Source: Metopolophium dirhodum (taxonomy: Eukaryota; Arthropoda; Insecta; Hemiptera; Aphididae). Taken from it: a DNA stretch of 64,000 bases. The DNA lies in assembly GCF_019925205.1 (NCBI RefSeq), contig NC_083562.1, positions 19,220,001 to 19,284,000 on the forward strand, in the 5' to 3' direction. Positions 25,901-36,977 of this stretch are shown one piece after another. How positions within the stretch are numbered: position 1 is the first letter of the stretch; each line of letters starts with the position of its first letter. A program made the translations under genes and the position numbers. The notes under the pieces were generated by a model, which saw nothing but the letters and a program-made list of their open reading frames with translations, did not search any database and was not told the origin of the DNA.

Positions 25901-28900
25901 CATGATACAAAATCAGTAATTTTTTAGAATCACACAATCATGATAGTTATCGAATGACAAAAATATCATCCCCAGAAATAATTTTAAGCATTTAATAAAG
26001 TTTGTTGTTAATTAATATCGATGATGTTAAAAACTCAAAGCGAAAGAAATTTGTCTTTATTCAATTTGTTTTCATAAACTAAGATAAAATAAGATGCAGC
26101 TATGGGTGCATATTTATTTAGGGAATATGTTTTATCTTAGTACAAAACGTTATTATAGTATTGATTGTTCATCATATATAAATTTATACAATTTGAAATT
26201 ATGTTACAGGTGAACAAGCTCCAAAACTTACAAATTTAAAACAATGGATGAAAGAAAATCCAGCATTCCAAATTTTGAAACCTTCTGGACCTAAAACTAG
26301 CATTAATAAACCATCTTCGAAACCTCAAACTAATTCTAAGTCGACCACAAATGCATTTAAATGTCTTAAAAAAGAAAACGAAAATCGCCTTAAGAGACCA
26401 GCCATCAGTCCAGATAAACATAAGGCAAAAGAAATGAAAAGAGAATTTGATGTGTCAGAATTATTGCAACCTGATAAAATTAAACTGGTATTTGTTAAAA
26501 AAGAATCACCAAAATCAATATTACCTAAAAAAGAACATATTAAACATACTACTCCTCAAAAAGAACCTAATAAACATACTACTTCTCAAAAAGAACCTAA
26601 TAAACATACTACTCAAAAAGAACCTAATAAATATACTACCCAAAAAGAACCTATTAAACATACTATTTCTCAAAAAGAACCTATTAAACATACTATTCCT
26701 CAAAAAGAACCTATTAAACCTACTATTCCTCAAAAGGAGTCATCAAAATGTATACAACCAGTATCACAGATAAAAACCACATCCCTTTCAAAAATAAATG
26801 CAGTCCAAAAAGTTATTAAGAAAAAACCTGAACCAGTCAAAGAAATTTTTAATGAGAAAAAAGGTGAAGAACAATTGCGTTCTAATGTTCGTAAATCTTT
26901 ATTAGAATCATTAAGTAGTAGAATATCTGAAGAACCAGAATTAAAATCAGCTGAACAAGACTTAGAGGAATTGATCTTGAAAATTGAAGAAGAACTTTAT
27001 AATCAATTTAGTAAGGTTGATCAGAAATACAAAACAAAATATAGAAGTTTATTATTCAATATAAAAGATCCAAAAAATTTAAATTTCTTTAAGAAAATTA
27101 TGTTTAAGTGGGTTACACCATATCAGTTGGTGCGTATGACTGCTGACGAAATGGCATCTCAGGAACTTGCTGAGTGGAGAGAACGAGAAAACAAACATCA
27201 AATAGAAATGATCCGAAAAACTGAGTTGGATATGATGAATCAACCAAAGGCTTTACTAATGAAGACTCATAAAGGCGAAGAAATCATTGAATCCAGGGAT
27301 AATAAGGAGACAATAGTATCAGAGTTTAATCCTGACATTAAGGTTGAGGAAAAGAAACCACAGATTTTATTAAAATTAACCAAAGAAAAAAAAAAAGAGC
27401 AAATACAAAGAAAGAAGTAGTAGTGGTGAACGTGATCGTAGACATCATAAGTCTAGTAGAAATCGTCATAAATCACACAAGGATAAAAAACGTAGAAGTC
27501 GTGACCGGAGCAAAAGCAGAGACACTAAGAATAAAAAAGTTGAAAAAAATAAAGTAATTGAGACTGTTGCAGAACCAGTTACTAATAACACTGAAGTACG
27601 TAAAGATGAAGATATTAGTGATAGGGAACCAAGTTCAACTGTTGTTATAGCAACTCCACCTCGGATGGAAGATGAAGTTTGCCCTATATGGAAAGGAACC
27701 ATAAATTTCACTGACGTTGCACGTTGTAATGTAACAATGTCTCGATTATCTGGTAATGTAATTGGATTGGAGGAAGAACTTACTTTAACAGTTCTGGAAT
27801 GTGTTGGTCGCATCAAACAACAAACTGTTTGGGAATATATGGGTAAATTGAAAAAAACTGGAACCAAAGATATTATTGTAACAAAGTTATCAGCAAGCGG
27901 AATAGAACAACAAATGTCCTACCTGAGCCTATATCAATACCTCAGTGCTAAAAATCGCATAGCAGTTATTGATAGCAAACCATTTCCAAACATAAAAGAT
28001 TTTTATCTATATCCTCTTGGCAGTCATAGTCCTATTCCTCAGGTTTTATTGCCATTAGATGGACCTGGTATTGATGACTATAGAACCCATTTGTTGCTGG
28101 GTATAATAGTACGAAATTCTAAGAAGAATTGGGTTCCATCTTGGCAACCGTCTGAAAATAATTATGTGTTACCTGATATCAACGACACTTTGGCTTTACC
28201 TCATCTTAAACCTGCTTTTCCAACATCTAGTCAAGACAATTATTCACCAAAAGAAAGTTATACTCCACCGAGATCACCAACTAACAAAATTCTCAGTTTA
28301 CCAACACCAGTCTTACCACTATCTTCAGGTAAACATTTTAAGTGCTTGTAATAGTGCACATACAATAGACAGTAATCAGTATAAAGCATTGTATACTCTG
28401 TCCAGCAAGAGAACGCGCCGATTTTGCGCATGCAGACGGACGACCAAAAGATTGGTAAGGTCTCGTTTCCCTCTCTTTAGGTATTTCGAAGACGGTAATC
28501 AATTATTGGTTGGGTATGCGAGAAACCAGGCCAATTTTGGTCAGGCTTTGGCACGTTCTCTCGCTGGACAGAATATAACTAAAATACTGTAATTTACATA
28601 GATATATATAACAATTAGATGGCTGTTTCTTTCTTATCATCAAAGTCGACTATAATTTCCAAATCGGGCAATGTTTACAAAATAATATTATTGCAGTATA
28701 AATGTATATATAAGTATATGAATAAATGTAAAATAAAAGTAAACATTGCCTGCTTTATAAATGGCAGCCGAATTCAACATGGTCACAACTGTAGTATAAA
28801 GACGGCTATCTAGTTGTTGTATAAATCTATGGCAATTTAAAATATTACGATTGATAATAAATTAATAAGTGATTCACTTTTTGTTTTTACTTACAATATA

Positions 28901-29841
28901 TTTTATAGTAGGTATGTATTTTATTTGTTTTTTTTTTTAGTTTTGACTGATGATGACTTGCCTTATATACCGGGGGAAGAAGAACCGTACTCACCAGTTG
29001 ATGAGGATGTGCCTAGCTTGTCTGATGATATAAATATAGCTGCAAGTATTGAACAACAAATGGAAGAATTAACCAGAAAAATTGAAAAAGAAAAATTAGT
29101 TATACAAATGATGACTGCCGGTTCTCAAAATTCAATTCTTATTGATGACGATGTATGTATATTATAATATTGATTTTCTCATGTGATTTATTTATTTATT
29201 ATTATTGTTATATGTAGTCACAAGATCTAGATGAAGAAGTCTATAGTCCTACAAGTGAGCTGGCCCCACTAACAACTGAAATTCAACTGCCTAGTAATAT
29301 TAAAGATATACTTTCTTCCATTAATACAAAAGAATTACTTTCAACTGAGGCGGAAAACTCTAAAGCTACTACAGATGTTGAAAAGAAATGCAGAGACCCT
29401 CGCCAACGAATTTCAACAGCTGAACCTCCACCACCTGGGCTCGAAGATGAGTTTACACCACCTTGTAATCCTGACATAAGTTTACCTCCACCCCATTTCT
29501 CAACTCCATACATGCAACCTATAAACTATATTGCACCTATTCCTTATCCTTATCCTCCACCTGGGTATATACCTGATGCTTACCCAAATCAATATGGACC
29601 TCAGCAACCACCTCCACCCCCTCCAGCTATGGTTTTAGATCAAGGCAAATACAACAGTTATAATCAACCTGGGTATGCATACAATACAGTACAATACCAA
29701 CCACCTCTTCCACCATCTTATCCGAAAACTAAAAAAGGATCAGGATTTTGGGGCCACGGTAGTTCTAAAAATGAACCGAAAAAGAAAAAATTTAAAAAAT
29801 CAGGTGATCGAAGAGATAAAGGTTCTTGGAGACGTATGTAG
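14466..29841 (+). CDS. DIDO1: DIDO1/PHF3-family protein: PHD finger, TFIIS central and SPOC domains (one-base frame break)
   Basis: Coding exons: 14466-14598, 15063-15212, 16712-16849, 16917-16988, 17109-17206, 17279-17413, 21051-21677, 21735-21950, 22017-22069, 23068-23184, 23253-23860, 26210-28328, 28941-29152, 29218-29841. They join to 1766 residues if one A is discounted in the 11-A run at 27386-27396; read literally, translation stops at 27418-27420 after 1185 residues. Domains: PHD finger about 568-620 (LWCVCRK, CCDTCEDWFHGKCVG, WNCPPC); eight KKLEE repeats about 628-698; a small Cys cluster (CVQCKKN..LFCKEICLEKH) about 720; TFIIS central domain about 1006-1110; SPOC about 1268-1420; acidic then proline-rich tail. 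The family binds H3K4me3 and the Pol II C-terminal domain (established for DIDO1/PHF3). Drosophila Pps is the likely fly counterpart. Confidence 0.9.
14697..14792. mobile_element. Miniature inverted-repeat element, about 96 bp
   Basis: The left end TACAATAGATTGCTCACTGG mirrors the right end CCAATGAGCGATCTATAGTA: a roughly 22-bp inverted repeat with three mismatches around a non-coding core. It lies in the intron after the first coding exon of the DIDO1/PHF3-like gene. TA bounds both ends, so a Tc1/mariner-type TA target is possible. Confidence 0.65.
17820..18990 (+). mobile_element. Decayed Jockey-type LINE in an intron
   Basis: Same strand as the host gene. Translated pieces include IYTDIKKTFDS (segment with the first catalytic Asp), then YLNVSSGVPQGGHLSPLLF (the GVPQG-SPLLF motif) and LLFAGDLKIF, which sits where FADDLKIF is expected; the first Asp of the catalytic YADD-type box is replaced by Gly. 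Stops and shifts occur between blocks. The 3' end is TAATAAATAAATAA near 18968, followed by host intron. Confidence 0.75.
18991..20860. other. Intronic stretch of probable transposon relics, unclassified
   Basis: Part of the 3.6 kb intron 17414-21050. An (AAT)n microsatellite is at about 19894-19922. The stretch 19080-20850 has somewhat higher GC and short open frames (the longest 70 codons at 20232-20444 on +) without recognisable domains. It looks like an old, heavily mutated element. No exon-like homology was seen. Confidence 0.35.
22437..22701. mobile_element. hAT-like MITE
   Basis: It starts CAGTAGCGCCGTGCCGATCA and ends TTCGGCGCCACTG, an inverted repeat of CAGTRGCGCCG. Inner GTCATAGTA motifs and a GGGGGCCC pair are also repeated near each end. 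No 8-bp duplication is visible in the flanks, so the boundaries or the age make the call less firm. It lies in an intron of the DIDO1/PHF3-like gene and resembles the element at 4391-4887. Confidence 0.5.
23405..23612 (+). repeat. Coding minisatellite, eight 24-bp units (AKKLEE[E/D]K)
   Basis: Eight near-identical 24-base units encode AKKLEEEK or AKKLEEDK just after the PHD finger. The predicted protein segment is a highly charged, probably single alpha-helix or coiled coil. Unit-to-unit third-position differences are few, suggesting recent expansion or gene conversion, so copy number may vary between individuals. Confidence 0.85.
23861..26209. other. Large intron of the DIDO1/PHF3-like gene with no recognised feature
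   Basis: This 2.35 kb intron has a poly-G run near 24523-24538 in a context like those beside hAT-type elements in this window, but no matching pair of ends was found. Open frames are short and unrecognised. The acceptor is ATGTTACAG at 26209. Confidence 0.5.
26530..26745 (+). repeat. Coding minisatellite, about seven KEPxKHTxxQ units
   Basis: Seven units of 27-30 bases encode KEPNKHTTSQ, KEPIKHTIPQ and variants, between the PHD and TFIIS-central parts of the DIDO1/PHF3-like protein. Units are 9 or 10 residues long, always a multiple of three bases, so the frame is preserved. The segment is probably disordered. Confidence 0.85.
28392..28577. mobile_element. MITE with about 24-bp terminal inverted repeats
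   Basis: The left end TATACTCTGTCCAGCAAGAG then AACG mirrors the right end CGTTCTCTCGCTGGACAGAA then TATA. Flanking TA fits a TA-target element. The core is non-coding. It lies in the 612-bp intron between the SPOC exon and the next exon. A solo right-end-like copy is near 3200-3226. Confidence 0.75.
28598..28830. mobile_element. Second MITE in the same intron
   Basis: The left end ATAGATATATATAACAATTA then GATGGCTGT mirrors the right end ACGGCTATCTAGTTGTTGTA then TAAATCTAT, a roughly 32-bp imperfect inverted repeat. A nested inner pair GCAATGTTTAC/GTAAACATTGC is also present. With the preceding element it fills most of intron 28329-28940. Confidence 0.7.
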
Positions 29842-30055
29842 TTGTTTCCTAAATAATTTTATGTTCTTGGGTCGTGTTTTTATTAAATCTATGTTTTACA
29901 TGTACAACTTATTTTATTTATCTTAATATTGTTAAGAATTTTTTTTAAATATATTTTACACATTTTCTTATATGAAATGTAAACTTTACATGTATTTATG
30001 TTATTCATATAAAATTGTTATAAATTTTATTGTATTTATATTTAGTTTAAGAATT

Positions 30056-30240
30056 AATAAATTTAAATGTACAAAACTAATGTGAATTTGTTGTGCGAGC
30101 ACGTTACAAATAGAACATAATGTTACATCATTTTATACATATAAAGTGTACAACTTTTATACATTAAAATAACACTGACACTTAACTGTGTTTTAAAAAC
30201 ACAGTTAATATAATTATTGATGTTAATTTTTCTCAATAAA
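30056..30240 (+). terminator. 3' end signals of the DIDO1/PHF3-like gene
   Basis: AATAAA occurs at 30056-30061 (about 215 bases after the stop) and again at 30235-30240. Between them at 30182-30208 is a 27-base near-perfect hairpin (arms TTAACTGTGTTTT and its complement). Which signal is used cannot be told from sequence alone. Confidence 0.45.
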
Positions 30241-32336
30241 GTTAGATAATGTGGACGTGTGACTTCATAACATCTTGTCATTAGATTTTATTTTTGGATT
30301 ACAACTATAATAAAGACATTTCTGTAAATTAAATCATAATTTAACACCTTCGGCATTTAGTCTAATGTTGAAAACAAAATCATTTATGTTTGTTTTTTCA
30401 TTGTCTTAATATAAGTAAGTATGTATACAACATATTACATATTTAGTATTTCTAAACACTAAACATAGACTTCTATAGATATTATTGTAATAGATACAAC
30501 ATAGCGTTATAATATTTTTGAATATGTTTGGTGTACCATTAGTTGAGTTATTGAAATAAAATTGATTAATTCAATACAAACTATGTTGCACAGTTTTATT
30601 TCATTATCTAATCTAATAAATTGTAATTATTGTGTACTATTATGTATTTTTGTGGTATGTATGTTTTTTACTACTTTTGTTAGGTTTTATAAGTACTTAA
30701 AAATTGCTTGGAATGTGCACGGTGGCGTATAACATAGGGTAGTTAGTTAACATAGGGTTAAATATGAGCAGTTGGGTGGGTACTGGGTATTGATAGAAGG
30801 AAAATAGGACGTTTTACTGATATATAACGTTATGTCGATATAATTTGGGGTTGGTCACCTAAATATATTTGAGGGACACTAATTTTTTTTTTATGCAACC
30901 CTTACATGCATCAGTATGACAACAGTAACAACAATATAAAATATTTCAAATTGAAAATATCCGTAAACAGCTCAAAAATGGTCAAAATGTTTTGAATATT
31001 ATATCATGTATTGGAATTGATAAAATAAACATGGTATAAATTTCAAGTGTACAGTTATTTGTTTTTGAATTACAACAAAATAAGAGAATTTCTACTTGAG
31101 AAATAGAGTGAATATCCAATGATGTAAAAATTTTAACTTCAATTGCTCATAAATTTTTGACTTTCTTATAGACATATTAGATTCTGAGCGAAACGATGAA
31201 TGTATTGATTTTACAATGATGTATGTTTTTTTATTTTGTGTCTGTCATGGTTTGGGGCAGTAAAACTGCTACGATTTTCTTCAATAGTATCTTGTTCGAT
31301 GGGAAAGTGTCTCTATTTGATGTATTCGGGAGGTCAAATTTTCAAGTTTTCAATAGTTTTCAAAAGCGCTATGAAAAACAAAAGAAAAATTAAGTAGAAC
31401 AGTGGAGCAAATAGGTGGGGGGGGGGGGGCTTGGTGAGGATTAGCCCTCTCAAAATCACTCGAAACCCCATCAATAAATAATAATATAATATATATTATA
31501 ATTTAATTACATTTATTTTTTGGAGTTTTGTCAGTGTCGGGTTTGAGGGGAGGCGACATGGCGATTACCCGCCTTTCTCCCACCATGGCTTTTTTTTACT
31601 TGAATTATAGCGCCGTATGATATAATAAATATGAAATTCATAAGTCATAACTATATCTTCAAACTTAATAAATGATACAAAAAAGGTATTTTTTTTAAAT
31701 ATCTTATCAATTATATTGTTGAAAGAAATGCACTTTACCACCCCATGCAAATTTTTCGATTTTTTTTTTTAAACTAATTTATAGTAACTATTTAAGAACA
31801 ATGGTGCAATCAGAATTGGTCGGTCTGACTTAGTTACGAAGTTATGGCCTAATAAAATTCACGATTGCGATTTTTACGCATTCACCTATCACTCTAGTTT
31901 ACTGCGCCTTTTAAGAATATTGATATTTTTTTAAAACGTATGTACTACAAAAGTTATTGAGTTTGAAAAAAATCAAAAAATAATGGATTTTGAAATAATA
32001 AGAACTTTTTTTCGTATAAGTCATATAAAAAAAAAATAATGATATTTCACATATAATTACTACATAATATGTTCTTAACTATATTATATATCAATTTGGA
32101 GTCTTTTCTATTACTACAGCCCATGACAAATTAATAATTTGTCATACTATAGCCTGAGTGGTTCTATCCCGCGCAAAACAGTTTTTGCTGTGTTCTATAC
32201 ATATTTTGTAAGACGGAGAGACCACATGCGTTCTCTTAATATTTCAGCTTAATATAAAATATTTTTGTTTTAACTGCCTTATTTATAATTTAAATCATAT
32301 TTTTAAAATAAATGTATATTTAAAAATGTTTGGTGT

Positions 32337-33843
32337 CAGTGGCGAACCCAAGGGGGGGGGGGGGTGTACCCTCCCTCCCCCCTTGACTTATGTCATAGTT
32401 TTATTTTTATTTTTAAAAATTTCACTAAAATGTTAATCGAAACTTATTGAACGGCGCACTATACACTATGAATAATAAGACTAATGACTATACCATAATT
32501 TAATTGGCATAATAATAATAACTAATTGACCATACCTACATTCTATATGTAAATTTTAAAAGGTGGCAAGTGGGTGTCACTCTGTTGTACAGTAGGTATT
32601 ACAAGTGAGTCATTGTAATGGATGGTGTTAAATTTGAATTCAATGATATAATATCAAAAAACGATTCTAAGCGATGACAGTCAGTCAGCCTATGATATTA
32701 CTAAGTATATTTGATGATATTATTGTGAATAAAGTAATTTATACATTACTTAAAATTTGATAAGTTTTGTAAGAGTTTGAACTTTAAATGCATATAAAAA
32801 AAATTGTGCCTATGTATTTTTAATATTTTTCATCTGCTATTGTAACAATATATCAGGAGCCTCGCATTAAAATTGCACTCTTTTTTACCCAACAAATAAA
32901 ATGTTATTGATATTTATAGAAAAGAAACACTAAAAAAATTGAAAACTGACAGTGTCCGTAAACAGCTTAAAAAGAATCAAAATATTTTCATAATTTGTAC
33001 CTATGGTGTATAGAAAATGAAAATATAAACATTCAGCTCAAAATAATTTGCTAATTTTGCTAATTTTGAAAATTGGTATGCAAATACAATGTTTTTTCAA
33101 AAATGAATTAATTCTGGTAAGACGTAAATTAAATTTAAAATTTACGTATTGCTTACAATAGTTGGATGGTAAGAAAAAGTCTCGGGGGAAAAAAAGTCTT
33201 GGGGGGTAAAAAGTCTGTTTTCTAAAGATAATATGTAATAATTATGTAATCGTTTAATAAGTAACTACTAAATACAAAACAGATAAAACAAAAATAATAA
33301 CTAATAATAATACAATTATAAAAAAAAATATCTCATTGGATCTTAGTAAATAATATTATTAAAATATTATACATTTATATATCACTAAGTTAGATGACTT
33401 GTCAGGAACATTTATACAAAAAATATTACATAATTATAAAAATCATAGTTATATAAATAGTTATCGCTGTAACTTTTAAAAATTATTTTAATAAATACAA
33501 AACAGATATTAAACAAATATAATAGCTAATAATTATAAAATTATAAAAAAATATCTCATTGAAACTTAGTCAATAATATTATTAATAAATTATACATATC
33601 TATACCACTAAGTTAGATGTCAGAATAGAAAAAAAAATATTACAGAATTATAAAAATACTAGTTGTATAAATTGTTATCGCTGTAACTTTTAAAATTATT
33701 TTAATAGTTTTATGAATATTTTTTCCCCGAGACTTTTTTTTCATTCCCCATATAGTTGACAGTTGAAACTTGATAAATATCTTTTTTTTAAAGTAATAAT
33801 AATACGGAAATGGGTGGGGGCTTCCCCCCTGTGTACGCCACTG
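32337..33843. mobile_element. Possible hAT-like element or pair of ends with nested insert
   Basis: The left end CAGTGGCGAACCCAAGGGGG and the right end (reverse complement CAGTGGCGTACACAGGGGGG) are similar inverted ends 1.5 kb apart. There is no transposase and no matching 8-bp flank (TTTGGTGT versus TAATATTG), so these could be two unrelated solo ends. The 33174-33741 element lies inside. Confidence 0.35.
33174..33741. mobile_element. Inverted-repeat element with internal 223-bp tandem duplication
   Basis: The ends are AAAAAGTCTCGGGGG at about 33174 and CCCCGAGACTTTTTTTT at about 33724-33741. Inside, two copies of a roughly 223-bp unit start with AAATACAAAACAGAT at 33270 and 33493; each contains ATATCTCATTG, CACTAAGTTAGATG and ATCGCTGTAACTTTTAAA. 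No coding capacity. The superfamily is not recognised. Confidence 0.55.
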
Positions 33844-34029
33844 TAATATTGTGTTCTTCGTTTTCGCGGTAATGATTATAGTGTAGATTTGAAAATGTAT
33901 TAAAAATAACAAATATAGCCCTACGCCCAAACATAACAATTCTAGAGGGCCTGTGTGGGTATGGTCACTTACCCGCCCTGTCAGTCCGCCACTGTGTTCA
34001 AGTAATTTTCTCACTAAGAAATCTAGATT

Positions 34030-34722
34030 CTCCACCTGTTACGTTAAACAATCTAACAATTCCAAAGGCAAACGAAGTTAAATATCTTGGTCTAACTCTT
34101 GATAAACGCCTAACCTAGAGCCCACATGCCACACATAAAACTTAAACGTAAAACTATTAACTCTAGACTTCATATCCTTAGACCTTAGACCACTCTTAAA
34201 ATCCAAACTTTCCCTATCCATTAAACTTATTATATACAAATCAATAATTCGACCAGTTTGGACATACGGTATCTAGTTATGGGGTGCTGCAAAGCCTTCC
34301 AATACCAAAATGCTTCAGGCTTTTAAATCCATCTGCCTAGGAGTGATAGCATCTTCTCCTCGGTACTTCACAAACAACAATCTTCACAAAGACCTAAAAA
34401 TTTAACCTACACTCAATCAATTAGCAAAATCATATTACTTTAAATTTCACACCAACTTAACTTAACCTCTCACAGTAACCGAATTAATAAATCAACTTTC
34501 TTCCACCTCACTTCCTGGTAATGTATGTAGAAGACTCAAAAGACAGTGGTCTAGAGACCTACTAAAATAAAAAAAACTCTTGATACTTAATATGTACCCA
34601 CACCCAATAACAATAATGTAAATTTCTCCTGTCACTTACCATTAAATTATCAAATTTGCTTATTGTACTTAGCGTTGTATAGTTTGTAAATATTTCAAAT
34701 ATAGAATAAAAAAAAAAATAAA
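34030..34722 (+). mobile_element. Decayed Jockey-type LINE fragment
   Basis: On + it reads TIPKANEVKYLGLTLDKRLT, later LIIYKSIIRPVWTYGI, then KMLQAFKSICL, the same reverse-transcriptase C-terminal segment as at 5262-6075 but with in-frame stops. It is followed by an AT-rich 3' end and an A-rich tail near 34705-34722. It is truncated at the 5' end. Confidence 0.7.
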
Positions 34723-35930
34723 AGTACTTAACGATAATATTGGAGTTATACGCATTCATACAATGCTTACCGTGATTCTGGAACTTTTCTGTTTTACCAA
34801 ACACCCATTTTTTTTTTTTACAATTTTCTTTTTTTTAACGTTTCTATGTAGTTTAGCATGCTTAAACCATGAACTAAAACAATGATGAAGTCAGAATTTA
34901 GTTTTAAAGTCATAGTTCATTGAAATGTACATAGTATTTTCATCTATGTACATCCGCCATGGTCACACGTTCTCTGCGCTGACTCGGACTATTCAAATCG
35001 AAAACATCCCTCAAAATGTTATGTAAAACCACTTTGGGTAGATCTCAGAGTTAAAACAAAATTATTAAAAGTTCATATTATACAACCGGTGGTTAATTTG
35101 CCAGTTGCCTAGGTATAAAATAAAAATTAAAAAATTTGTTATAACCGCGGTAAACTACTGCGTTGTGCGCATGCGTAAGATACCAAAATTCGTGAACCTC
35201 ATAATATCAGTTAGGTACAACATAAAAACTAATGATTTCCGCCAAAATATTTTGGCACCATAATTTTTAAATCGTAGTAATACATAGATTTATGCCTAAA
35301 AGTATATATTTATAAATTTATTTCATATATTATTGTTATTGCTTATTAACTTTTAAAACAAAATTGACTTACCATAGGACTGTGAATCGGTTGGTCGTTT
35401 GAAGTATCAAATACCAATTGCTTACAATAATATGAATATTTTGAAAACTTGTAAATTACTAAAATTATTATGATTTGTTATATAATATCCGATATTGTCA
35501 ACATTTGAACTGTTAAATAAAATGTCTATAAAGTATTGACAAATAAATAGTGTATGTATAATAATTTAGGTATAGGTAGCTGTAAGAAAAACGTATGAAG
35601 ACATTGTGTTACATTTTTAGGCCTTAGCTATTAGAATTGAAAATTTTAAACATTCTAACTACAAAATAAATTGAATTAAAGTAGAATATTCTCAGCTATA
35701 AAACATGTACAAAAAAACATCATTGTAAAATCAATATATTCATCTCTAAGCTTAGAATCTAAAAATGTTATAGTATTATGACTTATAACGAGTTATAAGT
35801 TATAAGCATGTAAGAGCACAACTGATGAGTGATAAAAATATTCAAAGGTGGCTAATTAATCATGGATATGTCTGATGCTGAGCAAGACATATGTTAAAGA
35901 GCTATATTCTATCAGTACTATTGGTCACAC

Positions 35931-36069
35931 CATAGGCGCAAATAAATAGGGGGGGGGGGCTTTAGGGGCTGAGCCCCCAAAAATGTCCTACTATTTGTTT
36001 TAAGCTTATTCAATATTACCAAAATAAGGCTCTAGCCTCCCCCCCCCCCAAATGCTATTTGGGCCCATA
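35931..36069. mobile_element. hAT-type MITE, 139 bp, with perfect 8-bp duplication
   Basis: The element runs from CATAGGCGCAAATA to TATTTGGGCCCATA (inverted ends, 11 of 14 positions matching), with poly-G/poly-C runs just inside. It is flanked by GGTCACAC at 35923-35930 and 36070-36077. Non-coding. Confidence 0.8.
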
Positions 36070-36568
36070 GGTCACACACAAAATAATGGCATCCTCTTAA
36101 TATATCAGAATAAAATATAATTACACTATCAATTACTTGATATTATACAAAACTGTTTATTTTTCTATACATAATCATGATCCATTGTATGTACAATAAA
36201 TATTATAATTATTAATTAATCAATGAGAAGTCGAGTTTTTAAATAAACAGATATTCATAATATAATGATATTAATATATTCATACATGTTTTGATTTTAA
36301 AATTAATGAATGATAAAAACATTGTTTTTAAAGGTAGATTTATATTTAATTTACAGAAATAGGTATAATATTTTAAGTATGTTACATAACTTTCTTTGAG
36401 ATTTTTAATTTGTAATATAAAAAAGTAAATTTAGAAAAACAAAATGGAAATTGATCAAACAAAAAGGCTTAACCTTAACGGCTAAGCTTCTATGAACATT
36501 TGATAAATGCTCATAAAAACCTAGCTACATAATTATTATTAGTTAATCATTAAATATAGTTTAAACAT

Positions 36569-36977
36569 CTAGTCTTGTTGTACAAAAGGATTGGCGATTG
36601 CTTCCATACCATCAACAGGACAAATTAGTACGATTGATGTGCCTCGACAAACAACTAAACCTAATGTTCTCGTATCTTCTGTTAGTTTCATAGGTTCATC
36701 AGGATCTCGTAAATACTCTAGAGTATTATCCAATACGAGATTTACTAATGGATCAAATCCTTTCAAAATACCCGACACTTCTCGACCTCCTGAAAATTTA
36801 ACCCTAATGGCTTTTTCTAAGTACCTAAAAACGCAAAAAAAATATATTATAATCTCGGTATGTTAGTTGTAATATTCATGCAATTCAATTTTATTTATGC
36901 TCCACTAACCTTGTTAAATCTAAAATACTCTCCTTTTTCTTTTTCTCGGGAGCTGAAGTTGCATCTTTTCCACTCAT
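36569..36977 (-). CDS. LSm7: U6 snRNA-associated Sm-like protein LSm7
   Basis: Two exons on the minus strand, 36977-36910 and 36824-36569, give 107 residues (human 103). It begins MSGKDATSAPEKKKKESILD and continues into the Sm fold: Sm1 about 30-70 (KFSGGREVSGILKGFDPLVN, then LVLDN) and Sm2 about 80-96 (LGLVVCRGTSIVLICPV). LSm7 is a subunit of the LSm1-7 ring (mRNA decay, cytoplasm) and the LSm2-8 ring (U6 snRNA binding, nucleus), as established for the family. The intron is GT-AG (GTTAGT; TTTTTAG). It lies head to head with DDX18. Confidence 0.96.

Larger units (their letters stand above)
30241..36568. other. Repeat-rich intergenic stretch between the DIDO1/PHF3-like gene and LSm7
   Basis: No host gene is supported. 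Besides the elements listed separately it holds dispersed repeats: copies of a family with GTAAACAGCT and TTGTTTTTGAATTACAACAA at about 30945-31180 and 32830-33120, a block at 31180-31240 (ACGATGAATGTATTGATTTT) that recurs at about 38820-38860, and a segment at about 31780-31960 whose reverse complement recurs at 12600-12780. Poly-G runs are at about 31418 and 32351. Confidence 0.5.

Noticed and set aside
26447..26773. Frames rich in LLKKNLINI on + and in FFLRNSMFN on -
   Set aside because: Out-of-frame and antisense readings of the KEPxKHT coding repeat; the long conserved frame is the real one.
28164..28592. 142-codon + frame after the SPOC exon
   Set aside because: It overlaps the SPOC exon in another frame and runs into the MITE at 28392-28577.
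32337..33843. Certain single hAT element of 1.5 kb
   Set aside because: Ends are similar but flanks show no target duplication; kept only as a low-confidence possibility.
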